Part shown: positions 8,843 to 18,563 of the stretch, piece by piece
Layout of the letters: each line of letters starts with the position of its first letter
Numbering within the stretch: the first letter of the stretch is position 1
From: Terriglobia bacterium
GTDB lineage: Bacteria > Acidobacteriota > Terriglobia > JAIQFV01
DNA: 64,000 nucleotides
Reading direction: 5' to 3'
Assembly (NCBI GenBank): GCA_028716525.1
Contig: JAQUPQ010000021.1
Coordinates: 1 to 64,000, forward strand
Program-made: the position numbers and the translations under genes
The notes under the pieces: model-generated
Told to the model about the DNA's origin: nothing
What the model saw: the letters and a program-made list of their open reading frames with translations, nothing else
Databases searched by the model: none

Positions 8843-9850
8843 TTACTTCTTGAAACCTGTGCCTTGAACAGTCGTCTGTTCCTCTTTAACGACTCTGCCG
8901 TCCTTCAATATTTTGACGCCTGCAGGAATCTCCAAGGCAGGGGCTTTAAAGAAATCCAAGTTCAGCGCCGGTTTCATTTCAGTGACGAGAGAGGGAACAG
9001 ACATCTGTAACATTTGGTTCTTGAGAATTTCGACAATCGCTTCTCGCGCGCCCGTCAAAGGTTGTGGCCGTCGTCCAATCGCTTTGAAAATATGCATGGA
9101 CCCGGGGGTTTCCACTATCGGACTGACCTGTCCCGGCTGCAATTGAAAAATGACGTTGTCCACCGCCTCACCCAATTTGCCCCGACCCATAAATCCCAAG
9201 TCGCCGCCCAAAGCCGCGTCGCTGTCCTTGGAATATTCCTGGGCCAGCCTTCCGAAATCGGCGCCTGCCACTGCGCGATCGTGCAATTGCTGCATCGTTT
9301 GCCGTGTGTGCTCCGATTCCTGAGATGATCCTTCCTTGGAGAACGGCACCGAGATGTGCAACAAATGAAGCTCCACGAACCGGGACTGGTTGGTGTTGTA
9401 GAATTTCTGAATCTGATCCTCTGTTACTGTGGCCCGATCCAGGATCGCCTTTTGCTCCGCGAACGCCAACAATTGCAGGCGCCCCAATTCCATTTGGGAT
9501 GTCACCATCGGGTTATGATCCAACTTTTCCTTCTCGGCAGCCTGCGACAGGGCCAACAATTGAATCAGATAATTTGCAAACGCCTGCCGGCCTCCCGGGC
9601 CCTGATATTGTCGCTGCTGGTCAGGTGGAACCACACTCATGAGACGATTAAACTCGCTGGCGGTAACCACCCGGGTCCCCACCCGGAGGACAATCGGATC
9701 ATTTTCAAGTTGTAGATTGGCCCGTGCGGGAGCACCCGTGGAAGTCGGGGATTCAGGGGAGTGTTGAGCCCAGGAAAGACCGGCCATCCCCACTGCGGAC
9801 AAAATGATAACCACAGGTACTGCGAAGCACTTCGATTTCTTAGATGTCAT
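8843..9850 (-). CDS. Periplasmic parvulin-type peptidyl-prolyl isomerase (PpiC/SurA-like)
   Basis: This 335-residue protein has a cleavable signal peptide (positively charged MTSKKSK, hydrophobic 9-27, then SWAQH). A helical chaperone-like segment follows (about 60-150), then a parvulin PPIase domain (about 158-258) with GGDLGFMGRG, a hallmark of the fold. Such proteins assist folding of exported and outer-membrane proteins. The start ATG overlaps the stop of mce by 4 nt (ATGA), so the two genes are translated from one mRNA even though their roles differ. PPIase class is clear; whether it is a true SurA orthologue is not. Confidence 0.85.
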   Translation of the reverse strand: MTSKKSKCFAVPVVIILSAVGMAGLSWAQHSPESPTSTGAPARANLQLENDPIVLRVGTRVVTASEFNRLMSVVPPDQQRQYQGPGGRQAFANYLIQLLALSQAAEKEKLDHNPMVTSQMELGRLQLLAFAEQKAILDRATVTEDQIQKFYNTNQSRFVELHLLHISVPFSKEGSSQESEHTRQTMQQLHDRAVAGADFGRLAQEYSKDSDAALGGDLGFMGRGKLGEAVDNVIFQLQPGQVSPIVETPGSMHIFKAIGRRPQPLTGAREAIVEILKNQMLQMSVPSLVTEMKPALNLDFFKAPALEIPAGVKILKDGRVVKEEQTTVQGTGFKK

Positions 9851-10257
9851 ATTTTGGATTCCTCACTCAATTCAATTAAGACGCCATGCGTCGATTCAGG
9901 ATGCAGAAAAGCAATCTGACATCCCCCGGCCCCCTTTCGGGGAATTTCATCAATCAATCGAATACCCTTGGCCTGGAGTTCTTTGAGGGCTCCTTTAATG
10001 TCTTCAACAATGAAACAAACATGATGGATGCCCTCTCCGCGTTTTTCCAGAAACCGCGCCACCACCGAGGAGGGATCGGTCGGTTCGAGGAGCTCAATGC
10101 GGCTTTTTCCAACCGGATGCCATGACAATTGAACCCTTTGATCCTCGACCCTTTCCTGCCCCCCGGCCGGAAGACCCAACGCCCCGGAGAAGAATTTCGT
10201 AGCCTCGTCGACCGATCGGACGGCCAATCCCAAATGGCTGATCCCCAGAATCTTCAC
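9847..10257 (-). CDS. mce: Methylmalonyl-CoA epimerase
   Basis: This 136-residue protein of the VOC superfamily converts (2S)- to (2R)-methylmalonyl-CoA. The two beta-alpha-beta-beta-beta units are visible: KILGISHLGLAV at the N-terminus and GIHHVCFIVEDI in the second half, whose His residues are metal ligands. IELLEP and GVLIEL supply the acidic ligands. The usual family length is about 130-150. meaB lies 21 bp upstream on the same strand. This supports a role in propionyl-CoA and odd-chain or branched-chain catabolism together with a methylmalonyl-CoA mutase encoded elsewhere. Confidence 0.9.
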   Translation of the reverse strand: MKILGISHLGLAVRSVDEATKFFSGALGLPAGGQERVEDQRVQLSWHPVGKSRIELLEPTDPSSVVARFLEKRGEGIHHVCFIVEDIKGALKELQAKGIRLIDEIPRKGAGGCQIAFLHPESTHGVLIELSEESKI

Positions 10258-10278
10258 GGTCCACCCTCCCGGACCTTT

Positions 10279-11250
10279 CTATCGCCCAAGACTTTTGGAA
10301 GCCTGCTTCTTGCAAAAATTGGCAATAATTTCCTCGACCACGGAATACGGATCCTTCTCACGCGAGGCAATGTGAGCCACGCAGCGCTCAAAATCCCGGG
10401 CATCCAATTGTTCCTCCACCACGCGGGCCACCAATTGCTCGCTCAACAGTTGCAACAGGCGCTCCCGGGCGTTGCCTTTGCTCTTCTGTTCGAAAAGATG
10501 GGAGGCTCGGGCAAAATCCACGTATTTTTCGATCGCCCCCGCCACCTCTGCGGTACCTTCATTCATGGTCGCAATCGCTCGAACGATGGGCGGCGTCCAG
10601 CCGTCAGGGCGGTGGGATATCGATAACATGGCCTGCAATTGTGCTTCAATCCGATCCACGCCTTCACGATCCGCCTTATTGACGACAAAGATATCGGCAA
10701 TCTCCATGATACCGGCCTTGATGGCTTGAATGTCGTCACCCATTCCCGGAACGAGCAGCACCAGATTGATGTGCGCCAACTTCACCACATCGATTTCATC
10801 TTGTCCCACACCGACGGTCTCGACAATGATGATGTCTTTCTTGGCGGCGTCCAATACTGAGACGGCATCATGGGTGGCACGAGCCAGTCCGCCCAGATAT
10901 CCTCGGGTAGCCATGCTGCGAATGAAAACGCCCTCCTCGAGCGATACATTCTGCATGCGAATGCGGTCGCCCAGGATGGCGCCTCCACTGAACGGACTGG
11001 TGGGATCGACCGCGACGATACCCACCGACTTCTTTTGTTCGTTCCAATAAAACTTTGCCAGCCGGTCCACCAGCGTGCTTTTGCCCGAACCCGGCGCTCC
11101 CGTCACTCCCACGATCAAGGCCCGGCCGGTGTGAGGGAAAATTGTCTTCAACAACTCGGCCGTGCCGTTGCGGTCGTTCTCGATTTGGGTTATGGCTCGG
11201 GCGATGCTCCGCGGATCGCTCCGCAGCAAACTTTCAACATCAAAGGCCAT
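10279..11250 (-). CDS. meaB: Methylmalonyl-CoA mutase-associated GTPase MeaB
   Basis: MeaB is a G3E-family GTPase that loads and protects the B12 cofactor of methylmalonyl-CoA mutase. The 323-residue protein has the P-loop GAPGSGKST (51-59), the VDPTSPFSGGAILGDR switch region (81-96), ETVGVGQ (144-150) and NKAD (191-194) for guanine recognition. It is adjacent to mce and downstream of an acyl-CoA dehydrogenase gene on the same strand, so the three probably form one catabolic operon. Normal length and an intact G-domain give high certainty. The mutase itself is not in this window. Confidence 0.93.
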   Translation of the reverse strand: MAFDVESLLRSDPRSIARAITQIENDRNGTAELLKTIFPHTGRALIVGVTGAPGSGKSTLVDRLAKFYWNEQKKSVGIVAVDPTSPFSGGAILGDRIRMQNVSLEEGVFIRSMATRGYLGGLARATHDAVSVLDAAKKDIIIVETVGVGQDEIDVVKLAHINLVLLVPGMGDDIQAIKAGIMEIADIFVVNKADREGVDRIEAQLQAMLSISHRPDGWTPPIVRAIATMNEGTAEVAGAIEKYVDFARASHLFEQKSKGNARERLLQLLSEQLVARVVEEQLDARDFERCVAHIASREKDPYSVVEEIIANFCKKQASKSLGR

Positions 11251-11283
11251 CCGTCTTCACCCGTACAAGGACTAACAATCAAC

Positions 11284-12432
11284 TCAGCAGGCCCTTTTCA
11301 GAAGTTCGCGGGCAATGATGAGGCGCTGAATCTCACTGGTTCCTTCGCCGATCGTGCACAGTTTGGAATCCCTATAAAATTTCTCAGCCGGAAAATCTTT
11401 GATGAATCCATAGCCGCCGTGAATCTGAACGGCTTCATTGGAGGCGCGCACCGCCAGTTCACTGGTGTAGAGCTTGGCCATCGAGGATTCCAATGTGGTT
11501 TTCTTGTGCTGGTCATACAGCCAGGCGGCGCGGTAGGTCATCCAGCGGGCGGCATTTACCTCGGTGACCATATCGGAGAGCTTCCACTGAATCGCTTGGA
11601 ATTCGCTGATGGCTTTCCCGAACTGGCGGCGCTGTTGGGAATATTGCAGGGAAACATCCAGAGCGCCCTGGGCAATCCCCAAACCCAAGGCGGCAATGGA
11701 AATGCGGCCCCCTTCGAGAACGCGCAGGCTTCCGGTGAATCCTTCCCCTTCTTTTCCGAGCCGATTCTCAACCGGCACCTGACAATCTTCGAAAATCACT
11801 TCGGAGGTGTCGCTGGCCCGCATGCCCAGTTTGTTTTCATGCTTGCCGGCCCGAAACCCCCGAGTTCCTTTTTCAATGATAAATGCGGAAATTCCCTTAT
11901 GCCCTTTCGAGGGATCGGTGACGGCCATGGCCACGCACGTATCACACACGCCGCCATGCGTCGTAAATGTCTTGGCGCCATTGAGAACATAACTGTCGCC
12001 CTTTCGGACGGCCGTGGTTTTCATGCCGCCCGCATCGCTGCCCGCTTCGGATTCCGTCAATCCCCAGGCTCCTATCTTTTCTCCACGAGCGAGCGGCGAC
12101 AGAAATCTCTTTTTCTGCTCCTCGCTCCCCATCAGGTAAATATGGCCGCAACACAAGGAATTGTGCGCCGCCACAGAAAGGGCCACGGAGGGATCGACTC
12201 GTGCCAATTCTTCCACCAAAACCACGTATTCCTGATAACCCATCCCGGCACCCCCATATTCGGGCGGGTAAATGATGCCGAGAAATCCCAATTCCCCCAG
12301 TTTCTTCATGATCTCGCGCGGATACTGCTGTGCTTCATCCCACTCCATCACATGCGGTGCAATTTCAGCTCGTGCAAATTCACGGACAGTGCGCTGCACT
12401 TGAAGCTGCTCGTCACTTAATTCGAAATTCAT
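11284..12432 (-). CDS. Acyl-CoA dehydrogenase (short/branched-chain type)
   Basis: This flavoprotein introduces the alpha-beta double bond into acyl-CoA and passes electrons to ETF. The 382-residue protein has the FAD/substrate motif [10 protein letters not shown], the helical C-terminal domain with [10 protein letters not shown] and QIHGGYGF, and the catalytic base Glu363 in [10 protein letters not shown]. Placement of that Glu in the C-terminal helix fits short-chain and short/branched-chain enzymes. The gene stands 33 bp upstream of meaB on the same strand, which fits branched-chain or odd-chain acyl-CoA oxidation feeding propionyl-CoA metabolism. The exact chain-length preference cannot be read. 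Confidence 0.9.
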   Translation of the reverse strand: MNFELSDEQLQVQRTVREFARAEIAPHVMEWDEAQQYPREIMKKLGELGFLGIIYPPEYGGAGMGYQEYVVLVEELARVDPSVALSVAAHNSLCCGHIYLMGSEEQKKRFLSPLARGEKIGAWGLTESEAGSDAGGMKTTAVRKGDSYVLNGAKTFTTHGGVCDTCVAMAVTDPSKGHKGISAFIIEKGTRGFRAGKHENKLGMRASDTSEVIFEDCQVPVENRLGKEGEGFTGSLRVLEGGRISIAALGLGIAQGALDVSLQYSQQRRQFGKAISEFQAIQWKLSDMVTEVNAARWMTYRAAWLYDQHKKTTLESSMAKLYTSELAVRASNEAVQIHGGYGFIKDFPAEKFYRDSKLCTIGEGTSEIQRLIIARELLKRAC

Positions 12433-12804
12433 AAGTCCATACCCTCTGCAGGAATTTAGAAAAAATAATGAGGCCGGGCGAGCTTGGATCGAGGACGGTC
12501 CCTGTTATCGGCGTTCGGCTTTGTCAGCAAATGCGCTGCAACTTCGGGGGTTCCGTCAAACCAGAACATCTGAACCAACACACATTACAAGGTTTTATAT
12601 CATAGCGATTTTCAGTGCGTCAACGCGCGATTTGCACGAACTGAATTACACTCGGCGAAGCATCAGACGGCGCTGGGCACGCGGGTGATCGCTCTCCGGC
12701 GGGACCGGAACAACCATAGAAAAGCAGCACACCTGCCGCTGCGATTTGGCACAACGGTGCTTCGGAAAGAAAAGCCTCCTCCAGGAAACCAGGGGCCTTG
12801 TCGG
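12433..12804. other. Intergenic gap without a supported gene
   Basis: About 370 bases lie between the acyl-CoA dehydrogenase gene and the secreted protein gene. A 67-codon open frame on the minus strand (12620-12823) overlaps the end of the next gene, has no recognisable domain and is not supported. The segment probably holds the promoter of the acyl-CoA dehydrogenase-meaB-mce unit; an A/T-rich stretch at about 12580-12610 is the only notable part. Confidence 0.4.
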
Positions 12805-13611
12805 TTACCGAATTCGGCGCCACTGAGATCCGCCGAAATCGTCTCCGCTCTTCGATTCGCGATGAAATTCGTTGATGGAATCGATATGCAGACGCATGGC
12901 GCCATTATCACGATCGCGTCCCTTGGGCACGTCCAACCACAGTCCCTCCAACCAGTCTCCGTCGAGGGCTCCGTGAAAGATGTTGGACCATTGCCCGTTG
13001 GATGATTCTCCGTACCACCAGAGGTTGTTTCCGAGCTGGCGGATATAATAGGTGCCGCCATCATTGCAACTCCACACGCCGGTCATATCGAAGCGCCAAC
13101 GTTGAAAGCCGCCATTGTACTTGGGCACAATGGGTCCCTCGCGCCGTTCATAGTTCCGGCTCGGCGGTGGTCCGAACCCCCCGCTTCCCTGATACTCTCC
13201 AGCCTGGAAAATGGTCGCATTCCAATTCATTCTCGGTCCGTTGTTGCAACTCACCCAGCCTTGCGCGGAGCGACCGTCTCGAGAGATCTGCCCCCGATAT
13301 TCGCATCGAAGATTGGTAAAATTGTCGGTTCGGCGGATGCGCACATTACGATCGTCAATGTTCATTTCCAGAACACCCTGAATATCAGGCTGGCCGGGCA
13401 AGCTCCACTGGCCGTCGAAGACATTGGAGTTTCCGCGCCGAATCCAAACCCCCGACCCATCCTGCTCCGACACCTGCCAGCGGGCCCCCAATCGATAGTC
13501 ATTTCGATCGGCCCGAACACCTTGAGGAATGATCAGCAGCCCCAAAACGAAAAATGCCGGAAACATCCAAGGTGTCAACCCTAAGTGTTTTCTCGCACTG
13601 CGTGTCATCAT
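12805..13611 (-). CDS. Secreted protein of unknown function
   Basis: The protein has 268 residues, starting with a signal peptide (hydrophobic about 14-31, then GVRA before DRND). The mature part is rich in Trp, Gly and Asn. Two similar beta-rich segments are visible: a first around residues 40-125 with GQWSLPG and CEYRGQIS, and a second around 180-240 with GVWSCNDGGTYYIRQLG, WWYGE and the GLWLDVPKG turn. Repeated W-G-x patterns suggest a small beta-barrel or lectin-like binding module outside the cytoplasm. The function is not recognised. The neighbours (larB, acyl-CoA dehydrogenase) give no hint. Confidence 0.6.
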   Translation of the reverse strand: MMTRSARKHLGLTPWMFPAFFVLGLLIIPQGVRADRNDYRLGARWQVSEQDGSGVWIRRGNSNVFDGQWSLPGQPDIQGVLEMNIDDRNVRIRRTDNFTNLRCEYRGQISRDGRSAQGWVSCNNGPRMNWNATIFQAGEYQGSGGFGPPPSRNYERREGPIVPKYNGGFQRWRFDMTGVWSCNDGGTYYIRQLGNNLWWYGESSNGQWSNIFHGALDGDWLEGLWLDVPKGRDRDNGAMRLHIDSINEFHRESKSGDDFGGSQWRRIR

Positions 13612-13637
13612 GATCCCTCCAGTTGCACAAAATCTAA

Positions 13638-14384
13638 TTACAGGCGATTAATGATGCTGGCGACATAACCGGCGCCAAAGCCGTTATCAATGTTCACAAC
13701 CGTGACGTTTGAAGCGCATGAATTCAGCATTCCCAATAATGCCGCGACACCTTGAAAGGAAGCGCCGTATCCGACCGAAGTGGGCACGGCGATGACCGGT
13801 GCAGCCACCAAACCTCCCACCACACTGGGCAAAGCCCCTTCCATGCCGGCCACACAGATGATGACGCGGGCATCGCGCAGGCGCTCATTTTCCTTCAGCA
13901 GACGGTGAATTCCCGCGACTCCGCAATCGTAGATGCAGTCCACCCGGTTCCCCATCACACGCGCGGTGACCAGGGCTTCCTCCGCCACCGGCATATCGGA
14001 GGTCCCGGCTGAGACGACTAAAATCGTGCCATGTCCATATATTTTCTTGTCTTTGGTCATTTCAATAGCGCCGCAAGCTTCGTGAAATTTCGCTCCGGGA
14101 AAGAGCTTCTTCACGGCCCGGAATACTTCCCCGTCAGCGCGGGTGACCAAGACGTTGTGATCGTTCTTGAGCAGTCGCCGGACAATTTCGACAATCTGAA
14201 AACTGGTCTTGCCGCGGCCAAACACCACCTCCGGATATCCCACCCGCAGCAGTCGGTGGTGATCGACCCGAGCAAATCCCAAGTCTTCAAACGGCAGGCG
14301 GCGCAGACTTTCCACAGCGGACTCTATCGAAAGCCGCTTTTCGCGCACCCTTCTCAAAATCTTTCGCACCTCGGCTGGCGTCAT
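13638..14384 (-). CDS. larB: Pyridinium-3,5-biscarboxylic acid mononucleotide synthase LarB
   Basis: LarB carboxylates and hydrolyses nicotinic acid adenine dinucleotide in the first step of nickel-pincer nucleotide synthesis. The 248-residue protein has the family pattern: N-terminal helical part, [12 protein letters not shown], then the AIR-carboxylase-like core with [48 protein letters not shown] and the C-terminal [10 protein letters not shown]. All expected motifs are intact. larC, larE and a LarA-type racemase are not nearby. Assignment is strong; the pathway is completed elsewhere or the protein works alone. Confidence 0.9.
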   Translation of the reverse strand: MTPAEVRKILRRVREKRLSIESAVESLRRLPFEDLGFARVDHHRLLRVGYPEVVFGRGKTSFQIVEIVRRLLKNDHNVLVTRADGEVFRAVKKLFPGAKFHEACGAIEMTKDKKIYGHGTILVVSAGTSDMPVAEEALVTARVMGNRVDCIYDCGVAGIHRLLKENERLRDARVIICVAGMEGALPSVVGGLVAAPVIAVPTSVGYGASFQGVAALLGMLNSCASNVTVVNIDNGFGAGYVASIINRL

Positions 14385-14455
14385 GGCTCAATGGGCGATT
14401 TCTATTGAAGCAACAAAGCGAGTATATCAGAGCTCTGAAGCATTTTCAGCGTGCC

Positions 14456-14489
14456 AAAAAAATCCCCGACGGCCTTTCGGCCGTCGGGG
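14456..14489 (-). terminator. Rho-independent terminator of the TonB receptor gene
   Basis: A perfect 11-bp stem (CCCCGACGGCC / GGCCGTCGGGG, 14464-14489) with a 4-nt loop is followed, reading the minus strand, by a run of seven T within ATTTTTTTGG. It lies 30 bp after the stop of the TonB receptor gene and insulates larB from it. Confidence 0.9.
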
Positions 14490-14519
14490 CGGAGGTTATC
14501 GAAGGCCTGCAAAACCTGC

Positions 14520-17500
14520 TCAGAAGGAGTACTTGAAGGCGAACTGGATCACGCGTGGTCCCGCGGACGTCGACAGAATCTTTCCGAAGGTTGCGGGCGT
14601 GAGCACATTGGTTTGGGGTTGAGCAAAATTAACCGTGTTGAAAATGTTGAAGAACTCGGTTCGAAACTCCAGGCGTTGATGCTCTTTGATGGGGAAAAAC
14701 TTGATGATCGAGAAATCCACATTGCGCTGATCCGGACCGAAAAACATATTGCGCCCCGTGGTCCCAAACGGCGCCGACAAAAAGAAGTTGGGATTGGGAG
14801 TGGTGCCGATGTATTGCTGGGAAGAGGTGAACGAACTCAGCCCAATGTAGTTATTCAGACGGGAGTTCACCGAGCCGTTGGTCACAGCACTCGCGGCCGT
14901 CGCCCCGGATGCAAAATTGGCCCGCGAAATGATCGAGGTGCCGTTGGATTCAAACACAGAGAACGGCAGGCCGGATTGCCAGGTCGCAATGGTCGCAATC
15001 TGCCAGTGATTGGCCAGATACTTGCCCCAAGCCGTGCTGTCGTCCGCCACTTTCGGCAAATCGTAGACCAGAGAAGTGACAAATCGATTGAGACGAATGA
15101 AATCGGACAATCCGTGATTGGTTCTCAGATTTCGCTGGTCTCCAGGCGCATTGAAGAGCTCGTTGATCGCCGACCCGGAGTAAGTATCAAACGATTTGGC
15201 ATAGGTATACGAGGTCAAGAATTGCAATCCTTTGCTGAAGCGCTTGGTCACGCTGATCTGCAAAGAGTCGTAGCGCGAGTTGCCTCCCGACTGAACCTGC
15301 TGAACACCGCCCGTCACGTTCTTCTGGGTCGACAAGCAAGGAACGGCCAGCCCACAGGAGAAGGGCACGGTGGGCGGCAGTAGCGTCGAGGTGTAAATCG
15401 GCTGGTTGAAGCTGACCACCTGCAGAAGTTTTGTTCCTTTCGACCCCACATAACCCACCTCCACCAAATAGTCCTTTACCGGTTCCCATTGAATGTTCAG
15501 ATCGAACTGCTGGATGTAAGGCGTTCGGAAGTTGGGATCGTAAAACACCCCGGCAATGGACGCCGGGAACGGAGCCGGGAATCCCGGCAAAGTCGAAGGA
15601 ATTGTCGTGGCCACCGGAAATTGGGTCGGAGAAGGCAGCGCCGGGAAGGGGTTGGTAAACGGCTTGGCCACCGCAATGGCCACGGCATAATACGGATAGT
15701 CCAAGAAGGAGGTGTTATAGACGCGCGTGGAGGTCCGGTCGTAATAGATTCCATAGCCTCCGCGCAGCACCAACTTCGAGGAGTGAGTCGGCTGCCAGGC
15801 AAAGCCCACCCGCGGCGAAAAATTGTTGTAGTCGTTGGGAATCAGCGTGTCGTCTACTTTGGGGACGCCCGCAAGTCCGGGACTGGCATTCCCGGCTTGC
15901 ACAAATCCGTTGGGAGGTCCCAAAGGCGCGGCGATAGTTCCAAACGCAAATTGCGACGGAATGAAATTCACCAGCCGGCCGCTCGTGTCGCTGGCCCCGC
16001 CGTACATGTCATACCGTAGGCCGAGATTCAGCGTCAGCCGCTCCGTCACCTTGATATCGTCCTGAACAAATCCGCTCCAATCCAAGGTGCGCAGGGCGCG
16101 GTTGTTCACACCCGATCCCAGGATGCCCACCCCCAAGCCCATCAGGAAGGACGGCATGTTGGAGAAGTTCACTTGCCCGCGGGAGAAGGCATTGAAGTAG
16201 AAATTCACCTGAGCACGCCGGATCTCACCGCCTACACGGATCTGGTGACGGCCCTTGGTAATAGAAAAGGTGTCGCTGATTTGGAACAGATTGATGCGCG
16301 AAGACTGGTCGGCAAAGGCGTTGGACCCGATGGTCCACTGCCCTGTGACGCCGAGAGTCGACATGCCCGGGAAGAAATTCCCGATGGGATTGGTGATTCC
16401 GAACTGGGCATTGGTGAACGGCTCTTCGGGAACTGAAGTTACCCGCAAGCGGCTGAAGCCGAACCGAAAATCATTCACCATGGTCGAGCCAAAGATATGC
16501 GTCTCGTTTAGGCTCAACAGCCGTTGTTCATTCTCCAGGCTGCCCCCGAATCCCGGAAGCTGATTGGCATTGAACAACCCCGCAAAACTATATAGCGCTT
16601 GGAAAGTCGGATTGGTTGCAAAGAAAAACTTTCCCGAGAACGTGTCGCGGTCACCGAAGCGGTGGTCGAAATTGGCGTTGAATTGATCCTCTCGGAAGGT
16701 CGACACGGCCGAAATCGGCGTCAACCCGCTGGGCGTGGCGGCCGAGGGAACGGCAAACCGCCCGTTGGGGAGTTTGGCGTTCAACAAGGCCACGGCCACC
16801 GGGCTGATCAACGCCGAGGGAAGGCCGAAAGCGGCGCCCAAACCCGTGGCCGTCCGATTGTTGTCGGTCAAGCGCGGGTCGATGAACGTTGTGGAGACGG
16901 AATTCGAAAGGGAAGCTCCGTTGCGTTCACGCGTCCCCTGATAAGATACAAAGAAAAACGTCCGGTCTTTTTTGATCGGACCGCCCACGGTTCCACCAAA
17001 CTGATTCCGACTGAGGACAGGGCGCGGCTGCCCGGCGGCATTGAGAAAGAAATCGTTGGCATTCAATGCCCGATTGCGCAGGAATTCATAAACATCCCCG
17101 TGCAGTGCGTTGGTCCCGGATTTGGTGATGGCGGCCACAGCCCCGCCGGCATTGCGCCCCTGGGAAGCGTCATACATGCTCGTCTGGACTTTGAATTCCT
17201 GAATGGAATCGGTGGCCGGCGTCGAAATGTTGGGTGTGGAATTGGTGCCGATGGAATTGGCGTCCACGCCGTTGAGGCGGACATCATTGGACGTGGTGCG
17301 TTGGCCATTCACCGAAATGGTGGTATCTCCGCGACCCAGTTCAGTGTTGTTGGCCAGCGAGGAAACGGTGCCCGCCGAGAGCGTCAACAACTGTTGAAAG
17401 TTGCGCGTCGGCAGCGGCAGCTGTCGAATTGTACTCTCCTCAATGACCCGGCCCTGGGTGACTTCCGAAGTTTGAAGCAACTCGGCATTGGCGGTGACAA

Positions 17501-17864
17501 GCACCGTTTGCTCAGTTTGGGACACCCCGAGTTGAATATCCAAATCCCGCGTCTCCGTGACGGCGACCCGCACCCCTTCAATTTTCTTGGTCGCAAAACC
17601 CTTCATGGAGACTTCCACGGAATACAGACCCGGCCGCAACATCGGGGCCGCATAGTTTCCGACGGCATCCGAAGTCAGGGTGCGATGTTCACCGCTTTCG
17701 GAGGTCAAGACAACCGTGGCTCCCGGAATGACTCCCCCGCTGGCATCGGTAACAACCCCGCGGAGCGTTCCCGTGGTGGCCTGACTCCAAGCCAGAACGG
17801 GAAGAAGCAGAAGGATGCCGCCCAGGAGCGTCATCAACCCTTTAAGAATTCGCCTGCCCTTCAT
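14520..17864 (-). CDS. TonB-dependent receptor, Oar-like, with carboxypeptidase-regulatory-like domain
   Basis: The protein has 1114 residues from the ATG at 17864, which has a strong AAGGAGG site 5 bases upstream. After a signal peptide (to about WSQA) comes a carboxypeptidase-regulatory-like beta-sandwich (about 32-115, GTLRGVVTDASGGVIPGATV). A plug domain follows (about 125-240, with QLPLPTRNFQQLLTLSAG), then a long outer-membrane barrel ending in the aromatic-terminal QFAFKYSF. Oar-like receptors of Acidobacteriota import large substrates or act in adhesion; the ligand is unknown. A palindrome like that in front of the TetR gene lies in its promoter region (17909-17924), suggesting shared control with the lipid operon. 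A clear terminator follows. Confidence 0.9.
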   Translation of the reverse strand: MKGRRILKGLMTLLGGILLLLPVLAWSQATTGTLRGVVTDASGGVIPGATVVLTSESGEHRTLTSDAVGNYAAPMLRPGLYSVEVSMKGFATKKIEGVRVAVTETRDLDIQLGVSQTEQTVLVTANAELLQTSEVTQGRVIEESTIRQLPLPTRNFQQLLTLSAGTVSSLANNTELGRGDTTISVNGQRTTSNDVRLNGVDANSIGTNSTPNISTPATDSIQEFKVQTSMYDASQGRNAGGAVAAITKSGTNALHGDVYEFLRNRALNANDFFLNAAGQPRPVLSRNQFGGTVGGPIKKDRTFFFVSYQGTRERNGASLSNSVSTTFIDPRLTDNNRTATGLGAAFGLPSALISPVAVALLNAKLPNGRFAVPSAATPSGLTPISAVSTFREDQFNANFDHRFGDRDTFSGKFFFATNPTFQALYSFAGLFNANQLPGFGGSLENEQRLLSLNETHIFGSTMVNDFRFGFSRLRVTSVPEEPFTNAQFGITNPIGNFFPGMSTLGVTGQWTIGSNAFADQSSRINLFQISDTFSITKGRHQIRVGGEIRRAQVNFYFNAFSRGQVNFSNMPSFLMGLGVGILGSGVNNRALRTLDWSGFVQDDIKVTERLTLNLGLRYDMYGGASDTSGRLVNFIPSQFAFGTIAAPLGPPNGFVQAGNASPGLAGVPKVDDTLIPNDYNNFSPRVGFAWQPTHSSKLVLRGGYGIYYDRTSTRVYNTSFLDYPYYAVAIAVAKPFTNPFPALPSPTQFPVATTIPSTLPGFPAPFPASIAGVFYDPNFRTPYIQQFDLNIQWEPVKDYLVEVGYVGSKGTKLLQVVSFNQPIYTSTLLPPTVPFSCGLAVPCLSTQKNVTGGVQQVQSGGNSRYDSLQISVTKRFSKGLQFLTSYTYAKSFDTYSGSAINELFNAPGDQRNLRTNHGLSDFIRLNRFVTSLVYDLPKVADDSTAWGKYLANHWQIATIATWQSGLPFSVFESNGTSIISRANFASGATAASAVTNGSVNSRLNNYIGLSSFTSSQQYIGTTPNPNFFLSAPFGTTGRNMFFGPDQRNVDFSIIKFFPIKEHQRLEFRTEFFNIFNTVNFAQPQTNVLTPATFGKILSTSAGPRVIQFAFKYSF

Positions 17865-17908
17865 AACAACCTCCTTGTCCATGCCGTTTTACGGCCGCGT
17901 TGATAGAA

Positions 17909-17924
17909 AAATGAACGTTCGTTT
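17909..17924. promoter_or_regulatory. Putative TetR-family operator upstream of the TonB receptor
   Basis: AAATGAACGTTCGTTT is a 16-bp palindrome with one mismatched pair. It lies between the TetR stop and the receptor start, where the promoter must be. Its half-site recurs at 18623-18640 and 23551-23570. Recognition by the adjacent TetR protein is inferred. Confidence 0.6.
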
Positions 17925-17948
17925 GGAATTCAAAGACAAAAAATCGCT

Positions 17949-18563
17949 TTACCGTCGCCAGACACGCTCATACATCTGGGACAGCCCTTTGACCACTGCC
18001 GCATCCGCCATTCCGAAATGGCGGCGGCCGCGGAACAGACGTTCCACCAGAAAGTAGTTGAAAAACTGCATCCACATGGCCGCAAAGACCATCCCCGGGT
18101 CCAGACCCTTCAAGCCCCGTCGCAGTTGCGGCTGGGAAAACTCCCGGCGAAATCTGTTCCGGAATTCATCGGCCAGACCCAGGAAAAACTTCTCGAAATG
18201 GCGGTTCCGGAATTCCGTCACATCCACGTACATCAACAACCAAAAGTCCCCGTAACGGTAGACCACATCCCGGATCCTTGAAGCCAGCCCCAGAATTTCA
18301 TCCCGTTCAAAGGGGGCATGAATGGATTCCAGGAGGCGGTCCCGCTGCGTATTCATCACCTGTCCATAATGATTGACTATGGAGGTGAACAGTTCGTCTT
18401 TGGTCTTGTAGTAATTGTAGATATTTCCCAAAGAAACGTGCGAGCGAGTGGCGATTTCCCGCATGGAGGTGCCGTGAAATCCCTGGGCGCAGAAAAGACG
18501 CAAGGCTACCCGCTCGATTTTTCTGCGGTTGGCATCGACGATGTTGGGATGGAGCCTTGGCAT
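17949..18563 (-). CDS. TetR-family transcriptional regulator
   Basis: The protein has 204 residues from the ATG at 18563. The N-terminal helix-turn-helix (about 12-58) is typical: KIERVALRLFCAQGFHGTSM, then REIATRSHVSLGNIYNYYKTK. The C-terminal ligand domain is helical and not assignable. It lies between the TonB receptor and the thiolase-ligase-KAS-SDR operon. Palindromic sites of one type occur at its own promoter, the receptor promoter and the operon promoter. Regulators in this position often sense acyl-CoA or fatty acids; that role is inferred from context. Confidence 0.88.
   Translation of the reverse strand: MPRLHPNIVDANRRKIERVALRLFCAQGFHGTSMREIATRSHVSLGNIYNYYKTKDELFTSIVNHYGQVMNTQRDRLLESIHAPFERDEILGLASRIRDVVYRYGDFWLLMYVDVTEFRNRHFEKFFLGLADEFRNRFRREFSQPQLRRGLKGLDPGMVFAAMWMQFFNYFLVERLFRGRRHFGMADAAVVKGLSQMYERVWRR

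Noticed and set aside
10870-12420. Long plus-strand open frame (516 codons) opposite meaB and the acyl-CoA dehydrogenase
   Set aside because: It is antisense to two genes with complete motif sets and has no domain. G+C-rich coding strands give such shadow frames. The same applies to 4425-5663, 16599-17903 and 21288-22883 on the plus strand and 60351-61796 on the minus strand.
12620-12823. 67-codon minus-strand ORF after the secreted-protein gene
   Set aside because: It overlaps the end of the secreted-protein gene in another frame and has no recognisable features.
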